Below are positions 1-9,200 of a stretch of 64,000 bases of DNA, one piece after another. This DNA comes from Ctenosaura bakeri (Eukaryota > Chordata > Lepidosauria > Squamata > Iguanidae). The notes beneath the pieces were generated by a model. It did not search any database. It saw nothing but the letters and a program-made list of their open reading frames with translations, and was not told the origin of the DNA. Position 1 is the stretch's first letter; every line of letters begins with the position of its first letter. Both the position numbers and the translations under genes were made by a program. Where the stretch lies: NCBI GenBank assembly GCA_948474755.1, contig CAOLHI010000079.1, positions 62,001 through 126,000 on the forward strand. Direction: 5' to 3'.

Positions 1-38
1 TATGTCAGAAATGATTTGAAGGCAATCAGCAACAACAA
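1..38 (+). repeat. 3' tail of a tRNA-derived SINE (partial)
   Basis: The first bases match the end of the squamate SINE seen complete at 33301-33503: a 'gtcagaaatgatttgaaggc' core followed by a CAA-rich tail. The 5' part lies outside the window. The remainder up to position 199 holds no recognisable feature apart from a 20-bp hairpin at 180-199. Confidence 0.55.
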
Positions 39-199
39 GGGGCACCTATCATCACTACCCTCTTTTGTGCTAAATTTGTGATCCTGATTGGCTCCATGGA
101 ACCAGAACAGGTGCAAATACAGAAGTGACTGAAAGCAACGTACCCATGCTTAGTACAGGCAGTTAACTCAGTGAACATTCTGAGCATGAGAATGCTCAG

Positions 200-372
200 T
201 TCTTCTTCGTGGTCTCTGTGCCTTCATACACTAGGAGCTTTAGCGCCTGCGCGGTAGCGTTCGGAAACTTCTAGAGCTTGTTCGCTTGGCGGGAACCCCT
301 CCCCCACGCCGGTACTGCGCATGCTCCTCCCGCCGAGCAACGGTCTCTCCTCAGTTCTTTCTCGTCCGCCGC
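200..372 (+). repeat. Left inverted terminal repeat of DIRS copy 1
   Basis: Pairs with 6087-6283 as an inverted repeat. The outermost 32 bases resemble, but do not match, the inner 32 bases of the right repeat's outer end, so the left ITR is 27 nt shorter on the outside. It is CpG-rich and holds two NRF1-like motifs, GCGCCTGCGC at 243-252 and TGCGCATGCTC at 316-326. In DIRS elements the left repeat is expected to hold the promoter; that role here is inferred. Confidence 0.85.
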
Positions 373-532
373 CGCGTACGGAAGGTTCTTTAGTTTGTTC
401 CTCTCACGTCGTGCTTGGCTTGCTGTTTTTTCACGGTTTTACGGACTTTCGGACTGTCTTTGACCTCTCTTTCGGACTCCCCCTTCGGCTTTCGTCTTTT
501 TTGGATTTCGGAGTTTGGCGTTTCTTCGTCTT

Positions 533-2982
533 ATGTCTGCGCTCTTTAAGAAGTGCGTGTCCTGCGGCCGCAAGGTTGCCCTCAACGACGGCCATAAGGA
601 GTGTCTCTTCTGTTTGGGCGAGTCCCACAATATCCGGACTTGCCAAATTTGTAGGGATTTTACTCCCCAAACTCTTCGCAACCGCTCCGCGAGACTCAAA
701 TCTTTTTGTTGGGAGCAGTCTCTGCGGGCGATAGACGAGACCTCCACTTCCAAGATGGCCGACAAGAAGACGACCACGCCATCGACGGTATCGGCGGCTG
801 CCGTTCCGTCCACCTCGTCGGTATCGGGCTCGGTACCGGCGAAAACGCCAATCTCGGCGTTACCGAGGATCCCGAAGCTGTCGGCGGCTGCCAAGTCAGC
901 TAAAGGATCCTCGACGGCGAGGAAGGCTGAGGCTCCCCTTACGGGGACGCCTGCAAAAAAGCGCCCTGCTCCGGACGGAGGCAAGGGCAAGGAGAAGGAG
1001 AAGAAGAAGAAGAAGAAGGAAAAGAAGCGCTCCCCGGCTGGGGACGCTCAACCTCCTACTCCTCCTCCTACTCAGCAGCCTTCCAAAGGGCGAGGCGAGT
1101 CCGTCGACCTCTCGGAGGATGAGATCGAGGACGTTCCCCAACAGCGCCCGGACTCGCCTGTGGCAGACCCTCCAACCCTGGTGGAGGAGCGCCACCGCCC
1201 TCTTAGCCGTCGCAGGTCGGCCGACCTGCAGCAGAGAGAGCCCTCTGCTTCTCCGGAGCGGCGTTCGACCTCCTTCAGGTCCCGGTCCCGCTCTTCCGAG
1301 CGTCCGGTGGCCTCGCCGCCTCCGAGGGAGACAAGAGAGGAACAACCTCGCTCATCTGCCTCCAGATACACCTCGGCGTCCTACGTGGCCAGGTACGCGA
1401 GGGAATCTGAGTGGAGAGAGCGCCCGGCCTCCTATCGGTCGCATTCGCCATCGTACCGGGATCGGTACCATCGTGGCCCGAGTCGCTGGGAGACCTTCCG
1501 GAGGTCCCGGTCACCTCGTCGACAGCGCGAATCGCGCTCGCCTAGAGGGGACGAGGCTCGGTACCGTCGACGCCGAAGCCGATCTCCGTCGGACCGCCGC
1601 TCCTTCAGCCGCTCTCCCTCCCCTCGATATCATAGGGCGAGGGAGCCTTCACCACGGTATCGGGCGATATCGCCACCTCCTAGGGTCACGGCAACGGCGA
1701 CGCGCCCTACGGAGTCGATGGTGACTGAGCGGGCTACGACGACGTCAGCCTGCCAGACTACCCCGGTCACCACCAAGAGGGTGAAATCCGTGGTCAGCCA
1801 TCCCAAGCGGGACGCTGCTGCTACCACCGCCCCGGCTGCGGAGAAGCCTAGGAAGGCAACACCTGCGACGACTACGAAGGAGCCGGAGAGCGAGCGGCGA
1901 GAGGACTCACCTAGCTCGGAGTCGGACGACTCGAGTGCGGAGTCTGAGGTGTCTGAGGCGGCCTCCCAGGAGTCTCCTCCGTTGGGATTCGGGGACCCGA
2001 TCCCAGATTCTGCTCCAGAGGACGTCCACCAGTTCTCTGCGATGCTGCTCCGCATGGCCACTACCCTCGGCCTTAAGATCGCCGATGCGGAGCCGGAGGA
2101 CGACGATCCAGCCTCCTCCGTTTTCGAGGAGAAGCGACCTTCCACGGCCCCGCTGCCTCTCCTGCCCCGGGTATCCAGACTGGTGAAGGCCGCCTGGGAT
2201 AGACCGGCCTCGGCTCAGCCGATACCGCAGCGGTTAGAACACCTCTACAGGGTGCAGAAGGATAACGCCGGTTATCTATTTAATCACCCTGCACCGAACT
2301 CTGTGGTCGTCGAGTCCGCGCAGACGAAAGGCTCCGGCAGGCAACACACCACCCCGCCGGACAAAGAGCAGAGTTGGACGCCTACGCAAGGAGGTTCTAT
2401 TCGGCTGCCTCCTTGCAGATCAGGCTGTCCAACACTCAGGCTTGCCTCGCGGCATACCTGAAGAAGGTGCTCGATCGCCTGCAACCAGCGATGGAAGCGG
2501 TACCGGAGGACATCCGCCAAGCCTCCTCCGTGATCTTCAATGAGGCTATCTCCATCGCTCGGCACCAGATGGCCTCCTCCCGGCACGCTGTGGAGATCGC
2601 CTCCCGGGTCATGGCGGGATCCGTCGGCCTCCGTCGCCATGCTTGGCTTCGACCGGCCGACATCCAGGAGGACACCAGAAGGAGGATTGAAGATCTCCCC
2701 TTCGACGGTGAAGGCCTATTCAATTCGTCCACAGACGAAGCTTTGGACAATCTCGTCAAGGCGAGACTGACCGCAAAAAAGATCGGGCTGCAGCCGGCCA
2801 CGCAGACCCGCAGGGCCTCCACCTTCCGACCATCCTGGCGACGATCTTCCACCTCGTCGTTCCAGCGTTCGGCCCAGTCTGGACAGTCGAGACCGTCCTC
2901 CGGCTCATCGGCCAGACGCACGATTAGGCGGCGCCCGCCTTCGTCGAAGAAGTCCTCCTCCGAGACAAAGTCTCGGTTTTGA
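533..2982 (+). pseudogene. DIRS ORF1 (Gag-like), frameshifted, copy 1
   Basis: Presumed nucleic-acid-binding structural protein. The first ATG is at 533. The N-terminus has a double zinc-binding pattern C-x2-C-x9-H-x2-C-x2-C-x4-H-x4-C-x2-C, all ligands present. A lysine/glutamate tract (about 988-1030), a long SR/RS-rich middle (about 1200-1680) and a helical C-terminal part (about 2010-2800) follow, ending in another basic SR segment. The frame from 533 stops at 2461 because four bases are missing near 2366-2372 compared with copy 3. The true C-terminus continues in the next frame from about 2374 to the TGA at 2980-2982. The stop sits in TTT TGA, directly before the ORF2 frame. Identification as ORF1 rests on position and the zinc pattern. 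Confidence 0.85.
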
Positions 2983-2986
2983 CGTG
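2977..2986 (+). promoter_or_regulatory. Candidate +1 frameshift site at the ORF1/ORF2 junction, copy 1
   Basis: ORF1 ends CGG TTT TGA. The following base allows the P-site tRNA-Phe on UUU (2977-2979) to re-pair with UUU one base downstream (2978-2980), giving GAC GTG in the ORF2 frame. A slippery codon followed by UGA is the arrangement of known +1 sites (bacterial RF2, antizyme). ORF2 lacks an upstream ATG. Copy 3 has the same TTTTGA. The function is inferred. Confidence 0.5.
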
Positions 2987-4897
2987 CCTGGCAGGACCCA
3001 CCAATACCCACTCTTCAGCCTACCATCAGCGCTCGGAGACCGACCGACTCTCGCTCGACACCTACCGGAGTGGCAGTATGTCACTACGGACTCTTGGGTG
3101 CTTTCCATCGTCCGTCTTGGCTACGCCATCGAGTTTCTCGATATTCCTCCTCGCGGCGTTTATTACTCCACGCCGTCGAGTCCGGCCCTCCTGGAAGAGA
3201 TCCAATCCCTCCTCCAGAAAGGGGCGATCGAGCGGCTCCCGCAAGAGGCCAAGACCACCGGCTTCTTCTCCAGGTACTTCACGGTACCGAAAGCCGACGG
3301 TACCCTCCGGCCGATCCTAGACCTCAGAGGGGTGAACTACTACATCCGCCCCAAAAGGTTCAAGATGGTCACGATACCGTCGATCCTACCCTTCCTACAT
3401 CGAGGGGACTGGTTCGCCTCCATCGATCTCCGAGACGCATACTTCCATATCGCCATTCGCCCGCAGCACAGACGGTACCTCCGCTTCGCAGTCGACGACA
3501 CCTGTTACCAGTACAAGGTGCTGCCGTTCGGACTCTCGACTGCCCCAAGGGTCTTCACCAAGTGCATGGCCCCGGTGGTATCCTACCTGCGGACGAAGGG
3601 CGCTTCCGTCTTCCCCTACCTCGACGATTGGCTGTTGGTGGCGTCCTGCAAACAGAGACTTTACCACGACGTCCACATGACGTTGTCACTCCTGACCCGC
3701 CTTGGTCTACGAGTGAATCCGAAGAAGTCCCACCTCGAGCCGGCGAGGATCTTGGACTTCATCGGGGCGACGCTCGACTCGACCTCCGCCAGGGCGTACC
3801 TACCAGAGTCTCGAGCACAAACTTTGATCCGGGCCGCCGCTCACACTCGTACGGCCCCGACGTTATCTGCGAGAAGCGTCCAGCAGCTCTTGGGCTACAT
3901 GGCTGCGACGACCGCTGTGACATATCTCGCCAGGCTGAGAGCAAGACCTCTTCAACACTGGTTCGTCCGCATATTCGACCCCCTGCGAGACGAACAGACA
4001 CTCCGACTGCAGCTGCCGGGAGACGTCCGCTCATCCCTCCGATGGTGGCAGTCGCGACGCAATCTCATGTCGGGGATGCCTTTCCAACAGCCGACACCGA
4101 AGGTGACGGTAACGACCGACGCCTCCCTGTATGGATGGGGTGCCCACTGCGGCGATCTCAGAGTCCGCGACAGATGGACCGACGACGAGACCGCTCTCCA
4201 TATCAACGCGCTGGAGCTGCTCGCCGTCTGGAAAGCCCTACGGGCGTTCCGCCATGCCGTGGCGGGGCGCACGGTCCTGATTCTGACGGACAACACCACC
4301 GCCGTCTGCTACATCAACAGACAAGGTGGGACTCATTCCACGACCCTGCTCGACATCGCGCTCGACCTGTGGGAATGGTGCATTCGCCTGCACACGCATC
4401 CCGTGGCGGTTCACCTGGCCGGGCAGGAGAACACCACGGCAGACGCCCTCAGCAGAGACACCTCATCCCATCACGAATGGTCTCTCTCCGGAGAGGCGTT
4501 CAGACTGATTCGGGACCGCTGGGGCGAACCATCGATCGACCTCTTCGCGACCAGGGAAAACGCGAAGTGTCGCCGATTCTGTTCCAGAGCGGGCCACGAT
4601 CGTGCCTCCATCGGGGACGCTTTCCAGTTTCCGTGGACCGGGGAACTCCTCTACGCGTTCCCGCCGTTCCCGCTGCTCGGCCGGACGATATCGAAGATCC
4701 TCGCCGACCGAGCCGACGCGATCCTGGTAGCCCCGTACTGGCCGAGGCAACATTGGTTCGCACCCCTGCTACAAGCCGCGCGAGACGACCTGCTCCGGTT
4801 GCCACCGACACCGGACCTGCTCTCCCACTCCGGCGGCCGAGTCCTCCATCCGGACCTGCCACGCCTGGCCCTCCATGCCTGGAGGATATCGCACTAG
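2984..4897 (+). CDS. DIRS ORF2: reverse transcriptase, RNase H, methyltransferase-position domain, copy 1
   Basis: About 637 residues, intact. Residues 90-265 form the reverse transcriptase, with the first catalytic Asp in ASIDLRDAY (D148) and the YLDD box at 212-215. RNase H follows at about 374-490 with the expected acidic set D379, E411, D436 and D487. The C-terminal part (about 517-595; IDLFATRENAK, YAFPPFPLLGR, APYWPRQHWF) occupies the place of the Dam-like methyltransferase domain of DIRS elements. Its PPF replaces the usual DPPY, so activity is uncertain. The position given starts at a GTG; no ATG occurs in this frame before the middle of the RT domain (KMVT, residue 128). Translation by frameshift from ORF1 is therefore more likely than initiation. 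The recombinase frame overlaps it. Confidence 0.93.
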   Translation: MPGRTHQYPLFSLPSALGDRPTLARHLPEWQYVTTDSWVLSIVRLGYAIEFLDIPPRGVYYSTPSSPALLEEIQSLLQKGAIERLPQEAKTTGFFSRYFTVPKADGTLRPILDLRGVNYYIRPKRFKMVTIPSILPFLHRGDWFASIDLRDAYFHIAIRPQHRRYLRFAVDDTCYQYKVLPFGLSTAPRVFTKCMAPVVSYLRTKGASVFPYLDDWLLVASCKQRLYHDVHMTLSLLTRLGLRVNPKKSHLEPARILDFIGATLDSTSARAYLPESRAQTLIRAAAHTRTAPTLSARSVQQLLGYMAATTAVTYLARLRARPLQHWFVRIFDPLRDEQTLRLQLPGDVRSSLRWWQSRRNLMSGMPFQQPTPKVTVTTDASLYGWGAHCGDLRVRDRWTDDETALHINALELLAVWKALRAFRHAVAGRTVLILTDNTTAVCYINRQGGTHSTTLLDIALDLWEWCIRLHTHPVAVHLAGQENTTADALSRDTSSHHEWSLSGEAFRLIRDRWGEPSIDLFATRENAKCRRFCSRAGHDRASIGDAFQFPWTGELLYAFPPFPLLGRTISKILADRADAILVAPYWPRQHWFAPLLQAARDDLLRLPPTPDLLSHSGGRVLHPDLPRLALHAWRISH

Positions 4898-5910
4898 ACG
4901 ATCCCGTGCTCGGTACCGTCCTCGTCGCGGCCAGGAAGGAATCCACCCGTCGCAACTATCAATACAAGTGGCGACGCTTCCTGACCTTCGCTAACGAGAG
5001 GAGTGAGCCGGTATCGCCCGCGGGGCTCTCGACCGTCCTGCACTTCCTCCTGCACCTCCGGCAACAGGGCCTGGCGTTTCCATCCCTGAAGGTGTATCTC
5101 TCCGCGATCGTGGCATACCAACCGCCACGATCTGCTGCCTCGGCCTTCTTCAGGAACGATACCGTTAAGCGGTTCCTGAAAGGACTTCATCATCTCTACC
5201 CGCCGGTATCGCCGCCGCTACCGCCGTGGTCCCTCTCGCTGGTGCTCTCGCAGCTGACGAAGCCGCCCTTCGAGCCGATGGCGACCTCGGATGACAGGCT
5301 CCTGACAATGAAAACTGCCTTCCTGGTAGCGGTGACCTCAGCGAGGCGAGCGGGTGAGATCACAGCTCTTCGTTCCGATGAGCCCTTCACGGTCTTCCAC
5401 AGGGACAAGGTGGTCCTGAGACCTGACATCTCGTTCCTGCCAAAGGTGGTGTCCAGTTTCCATCTCAACCAGGACATCATCCTGCCTGCCTTCTTCCCGA
5501 ACCCGACGACACCGTTGGAGCGGTCCCTCCACTCCCTGGACGTGCGTCGGGCATTGGCTTTCTACAAGGACAGGACTGCTTCCTTCCGACAGACGCCGCA
5601 TCTCTTTGTTTGCTATGGGCGACGTCGGAGGGGCCTAAAAGTGTCCACCCAGCGCTTCTCCAAGTGGGTGGTGAGGACTATTGAACTGGCGTATGAGCTC
5701 GCGAGGAAGCCTCCGCCAGTCCTGCTTCGAGCCCACTCCACCAGAGCGGTGGCTACTTCTGCGGCCCTCCTGCGAGGAGTTGACCTGCATGAACTCTGCC
5801 GTGTGGCGACCTGGTCCCAACCATCGACCTTCGTGCGCCACTACAGGCTCGACTGCCGGTCGCGCAGAGATGCCCGGTTTGGACGTGAGGTGTTGGCTTC
5901 CGTGCTGTAG
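4879..5910 (+). CDS. DIRS tyrosine recombinase (YR), copy 1
   Basis: The conserved protein segment is about 343 residues, intact. It would insert the circular DNA copy by site-specific recombination, replacing the integrase of LTR retrotransposons. Catalytic pattern seen: Arg in SARRAGEI (codon 5347), H-x-x-R in RAHSTRAV (His codon 5734, Arg 5743), Trp in ATWSQ, and the nucleophile Tyr in VRHYRLD (codon 5842). Stop TAG at 5908-5910. The start given is where recombinase-like sequence begins. The frame is actually open from 3070 (946 codons) across the whole of ORF2, so the true start, or a -1 shift from the end of ORF2, cannot be decided. Overlap between YR and RT frames is usual in DIRS elements. 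Confidence 0.9.
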   Translation: MEDIALDDPVLGTVLVAARKESTRRNYQYKWRRFLTFANERSEPVSPAGLSTVLHFLLHLRQQGLAFPSLKVYLSAIVAYQPPRSAASAFFRNDTVKRFLKGLHHLYPPVSPPLPPWSLSLVLSQLTKPPFEPMATSDDRLLTMKTAFLVAVTSARRAGEITALRSDEPFTVFHRDKVVLRPDISFLPKVVSSFHLNQDIILPAFFPNPTTPLERSLHSLDVRRALAFYKDRTASFRQTPHLFVCYGRRRRGLKVSTQRFSKWVVRTIELAYELARKPPPVLLRAHSTRAVATSAALLRGVDLHELCRVATWSQPSTFVRHYRLDCRSRRDARFGREVLASVL

Positions 5911-5946
5911 GACCTGACCCGCCGTCCGACCGGTAAGCTACACAGT

Positions 5947-6043
5947 CTCCTAGTGTATGAAGGCACAGAGACCACGAAGAAGAAGAACAGGTTGCTTACC
6001 TGTAACTGTGGTTCTTCGAGTGGTCATCTGTGCCATCATACAC
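5947..6043 (+). repeat. Internal complementary region (ICR) of DIRS copy 1
   Basis: Bases 5947-5984 are the exact reverse complement of the left end 200-237. Bases 5985-6043 are the exact reverse complement of the right end 6225-6283. The two halves abut with no gap, so the ICR is the antisense image of a right-end-to-left-end circle junction. In the accepted DIRS model this region templates completion and joining of the ends. Confidence 0.93.
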
Positions 6044-6086
6044 ACCCGCCCTTCCTCCCCTCTTTCTCAGGTCCCTGTAGGTTCTA

Positions 6087-6283
6087 CGGCGGACGACAGA
6101 ACTGAGGAGAGACCGTTGCTCGGCGGGAGGAGCATGCGCAGTACCGGCGTGGGGGAGGGGTTCCCGCCAAGCAAACAAGCTCTAGAAGTTTCCGAACGCT
6201 ACCGCGCAGGCGCTAAAGCTCCTAGTGTATGATGGCACAGATGACCACTCGAAGAACCACAGTTACAGGTAAGCAACCTGTTC
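6087..6283 (-). repeat. Right inverted terminal repeat of DIRS copy 1
   Basis: Inverted relative to 200-372 with scattered mismatches. The outer 27 bases (6257-6283) have no counterpart in the left repeat but are represented in the ICR. It probably also contains the 3' end of the element transcript, though no strong AATAAA was noted here. Confidence 0.88.
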
Positions 6284-9200
6284 ATATTCTGCTGTTTTCC
6301 ACAATGTGCCATTGTATGGAAATATGGAATGGTAGCACGATTTTGCCCATGGGCTACAGCTGTTTCTTTCTTTCCTAGAAACTCTCTAGGGACTGGCAGC
6401 CCATAGTTGGTGGACTGGTAGTACTTCATAGAGCACCTCTTTCAATAGTACAACTTTACACATTCCAGAAAAACCCTAAGAAGAGCAGTCTGAGTGATTT
6501 ACAGATGTTTCTCCCCACATTTCAAGGTCTGAGGCAACAGAGATGAGACATGAAATATACCCTACAGGATATACATGTCTCCCATGTTATGTGAGATCTA
6601 ACAGGAGGAAGAAGACAAAAGTAATAAAGTAGGAGTAGTAAAAGAAAATGAAAAGTAGTACTTGTCAATAGAAAGAGACTGAACGTTTTGAAGCAGCCTG
6701 CTTAATGATGTCCTTGCCTGGTAAAGGAGAACAGAGGACAAAGTTAGATAAGAGGGTAGAGTTCTTCTCTCACACATACACACACTTCTCTCATCTTGAG
6801 TAAATAGTCAGATCTCTTGAGAAAACAGCTGTGAAAGATGGCAGCTGTTAACAGCTGCAAACAATAAATGAAAGGGTGGGAAAGGGGCACCCTCCCACTT
6901 CTTTCTGTTTTTCTTTTCTTGTACATTGCTACTGTTGACAGATAGAACTGGTTGTGTGGAAATACAATGAGACCAGCCCTGCCATTAGCCACAGTGAGGC
7001 ATCTATCTCAGAAGGAAGATGATACTGTGTGGAGAGCAGTTGCAAGAATACAGAGTAAGGTAGGCAAAGTAGTCAGTCCCTATGCTAGCCTGCTGCCCTA
7101 AGAGGATGGTCCTCCAACTGCTAGTGTTGAAATAAGATTCACTTGCCAGTCTGGTCTCCATCAATATGCATAATTCAGAGTGCTGTCTTGCCCTTCACCT
7201 CGGATTGGGCAATGGATTGGGATGATGGCAGATCCACCAACTCTAACCTTAAACTCACCAAAGTTTTGACAATCTGCTAGGCCTTTGTAGGATATGTTGC
7301 AGGAGTACAAGGTTCACACAACTGTTATATTGTTCCAAACGAAACAAAGAACAATTGCACAGGTTTGTCAAAAGAGAAAGCTAAGCTAGCACTCCTATGA
7401 CAAATACAGTTTTCTGTATTTATGGGTTTTCTTTTAACAGAGAAAGATGCAGTGATTACATGCATCTGATGTCAGCAGTGGGAATGTATACACATGTGTT
7501 CACCATACTGGTTAGTCCTGGCCTGTGTCTTTATTTCTGTCTGTCTGTATTTGGTCAAGAACAGAACATGACTAGACTGAGTTGACTTTTACAGGGTTTG
7601 TTGTACTGCAGTTATGACAGCTGAAGACAATTTTTGTGAATTGCACAATCAGAAGGAGCAGACTTGTTAACCTTATAGGATATAAAAGATATAGTTAGTT
7701 CCTTGAAAAAATAGCTTGATTAAAAAAAACAACACATACACACTTAGAGGCTCACTGTTGTTGCCTTTATTACAGGCTGCTGGGGGAAAAAATTGCCCAC
7801 TTGCCCAATTTTGAGCAGCATCTAGCAATTTAGAATTATGCTCTGAAATTAGAAATAATGACTTTCCTAAATTAGCTACTTTACTCCTGCATAACTATCT
7901 CCTGGCCTAATCCCCCCCAGCCTAACTTAAGGGCCGACCTCTGGATCAGATGAAAGAGGTCCATTCAGCTTCTGATTGGAACACAAGGAGGATGACATTT
8001 CCACCGCTTTCTCAGCAGCAAGGAAGACTAGGGCAAGGATTTGTGATGGGGGTCCTGCTTCTGATTGTCATAGGCTTGCTTGCGGGTAGGAAGGGGTGGA
8101 AACTTCATTGTCATGACCTGATCAAAAGCTGAATAGACCTCCTTTGCCCAGTCCAACAGCTGACTCTTGAGGGGGACTGATGTAGCATATACATAGCTTT
8201 CCATTAAGACTACATAGCTTAACTACATAACTGTACATAACTCTAGGTTACGAATCTGTAACTGCAATACTAAATACCAGCCTTAGAATTGAATTTAGGA
8301 TTAAATTAGAATTTAGTGTGATTTTAGCAATTTCAAACTGACCAGTGTAGCCAAGTCCTAACTCACTTATGAGCATGCCAGAAGAACCTGAGTAAGTACT
8401 GCTGCTCACTCTTGGTGTCCTTTGTGGGAAAGAAAAACAGTGACCTTTCTCCCCAGGTTATGGCCGTGTGGGAGGGGGGAGCAGGTGGAGAGACAAAAGG
8501 CTTGTAAAGCAGTAAGCAATAACAACATGAGAAAGAACATCTAAACGAAGTTGAGTCAATATGAATCAACTGCTGTAATGTTTCCTGGAAGTACTAGTAG
8601 ACAATGTAAGCATTTTTTCTGGGACTTATTTATTCAGTCCCTTTCTTAGCTGGTTTTAGATAACATAATCTTCCCAAGCCTCCTTGCAGGACAAAAACAA
8701 TACGAAAGACATGTTAATAAAACCATTTAAAATAAACCATTTAAAATAAAATCAGTGTCAATAAAATAAAATCCCCAAACTGCTATATATCCGCTGTATA
8801 TTTCTTGGGAGGGAATTTCGTAGCAACAATGGACTACCACAGAAGATGCACTTACTGGTCTTTGTGATGGACCTTTAGAGTCTTTAGAGATAATCTTAAA
8901 CCACAGACAGTTTCATTGGGTATGGGCAGTCCTTCAAAGCACTTTCTAATTTTTGTCTTGTTTCTTATCTTTGGGTGTTATGTGATCAGTGGGCATCATG
9001 CAGCTGTCCTACTTGTTATATTAATGCATATAACATATGACAAGTTCTGCTTTCCTTGCTGTAACTACTTGGAAACAGATTCTGCCTTTTGTGGTTAAGC
9101 TGTGTCTCTTTCTCTGTCTCCCATTTTGAAATGAGACTACATACTGAAGGCCATCAGGGAGCTCCTTAGTTGCAAATATGCTCCATTTTCTAAATGTCAG

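Larger units (their letters stand above)
200..6283 (+). mobile_element. DIRS-type tyrosine-recombinase retrotransposon, copy 1
   Basis: A 6084-bp GC-rich element in AT-rich intron sequence. It has inverted, unequal termini (200-372 and 6087-6283), ORF1, an RT/RNase H/methyltransferase-position ORF2, a tyrosine recombinase ORF and an internal complementary region (5947-6043). This order, the split ICR and the lack of a visible target duplication are the defining features of the DIRS1 group. Ends were fixed by the shared boundaries of the three copies: left end TTCTTCTTCGTGG, right end GTAAGCAACCTGTTC. ORF2 and the recombinase are open; ORF1 carries a 4-base deletion near 2366-2372 relative to copy 3. 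Copy 3 has exactly the same total length. Such low divergence implies recent insertion. Confidence 0.95.

Noticed and set aside
278..463. Small open frame inside the left end of DIRS copy 1 (similar ones in copies 2 and 3)
   Set aside because: It lies mostly in the terminal repeat, also appears antisense in the right ITR, and has no protein-like features.
439..2145. Long minus-strand frames opposite DIRS ORF1
   Set aside because: Low-complexity mirrors of the SR-rich and lysine-rich coding strand (poly-Leu, poly-Ser/Arg); no domain seen.
200..6283. Target-site duplication flanking DIRS copies
   Set aside because: No repeated flank was found at any of the three insertions, as expected for tyrosine-recombinase integration.
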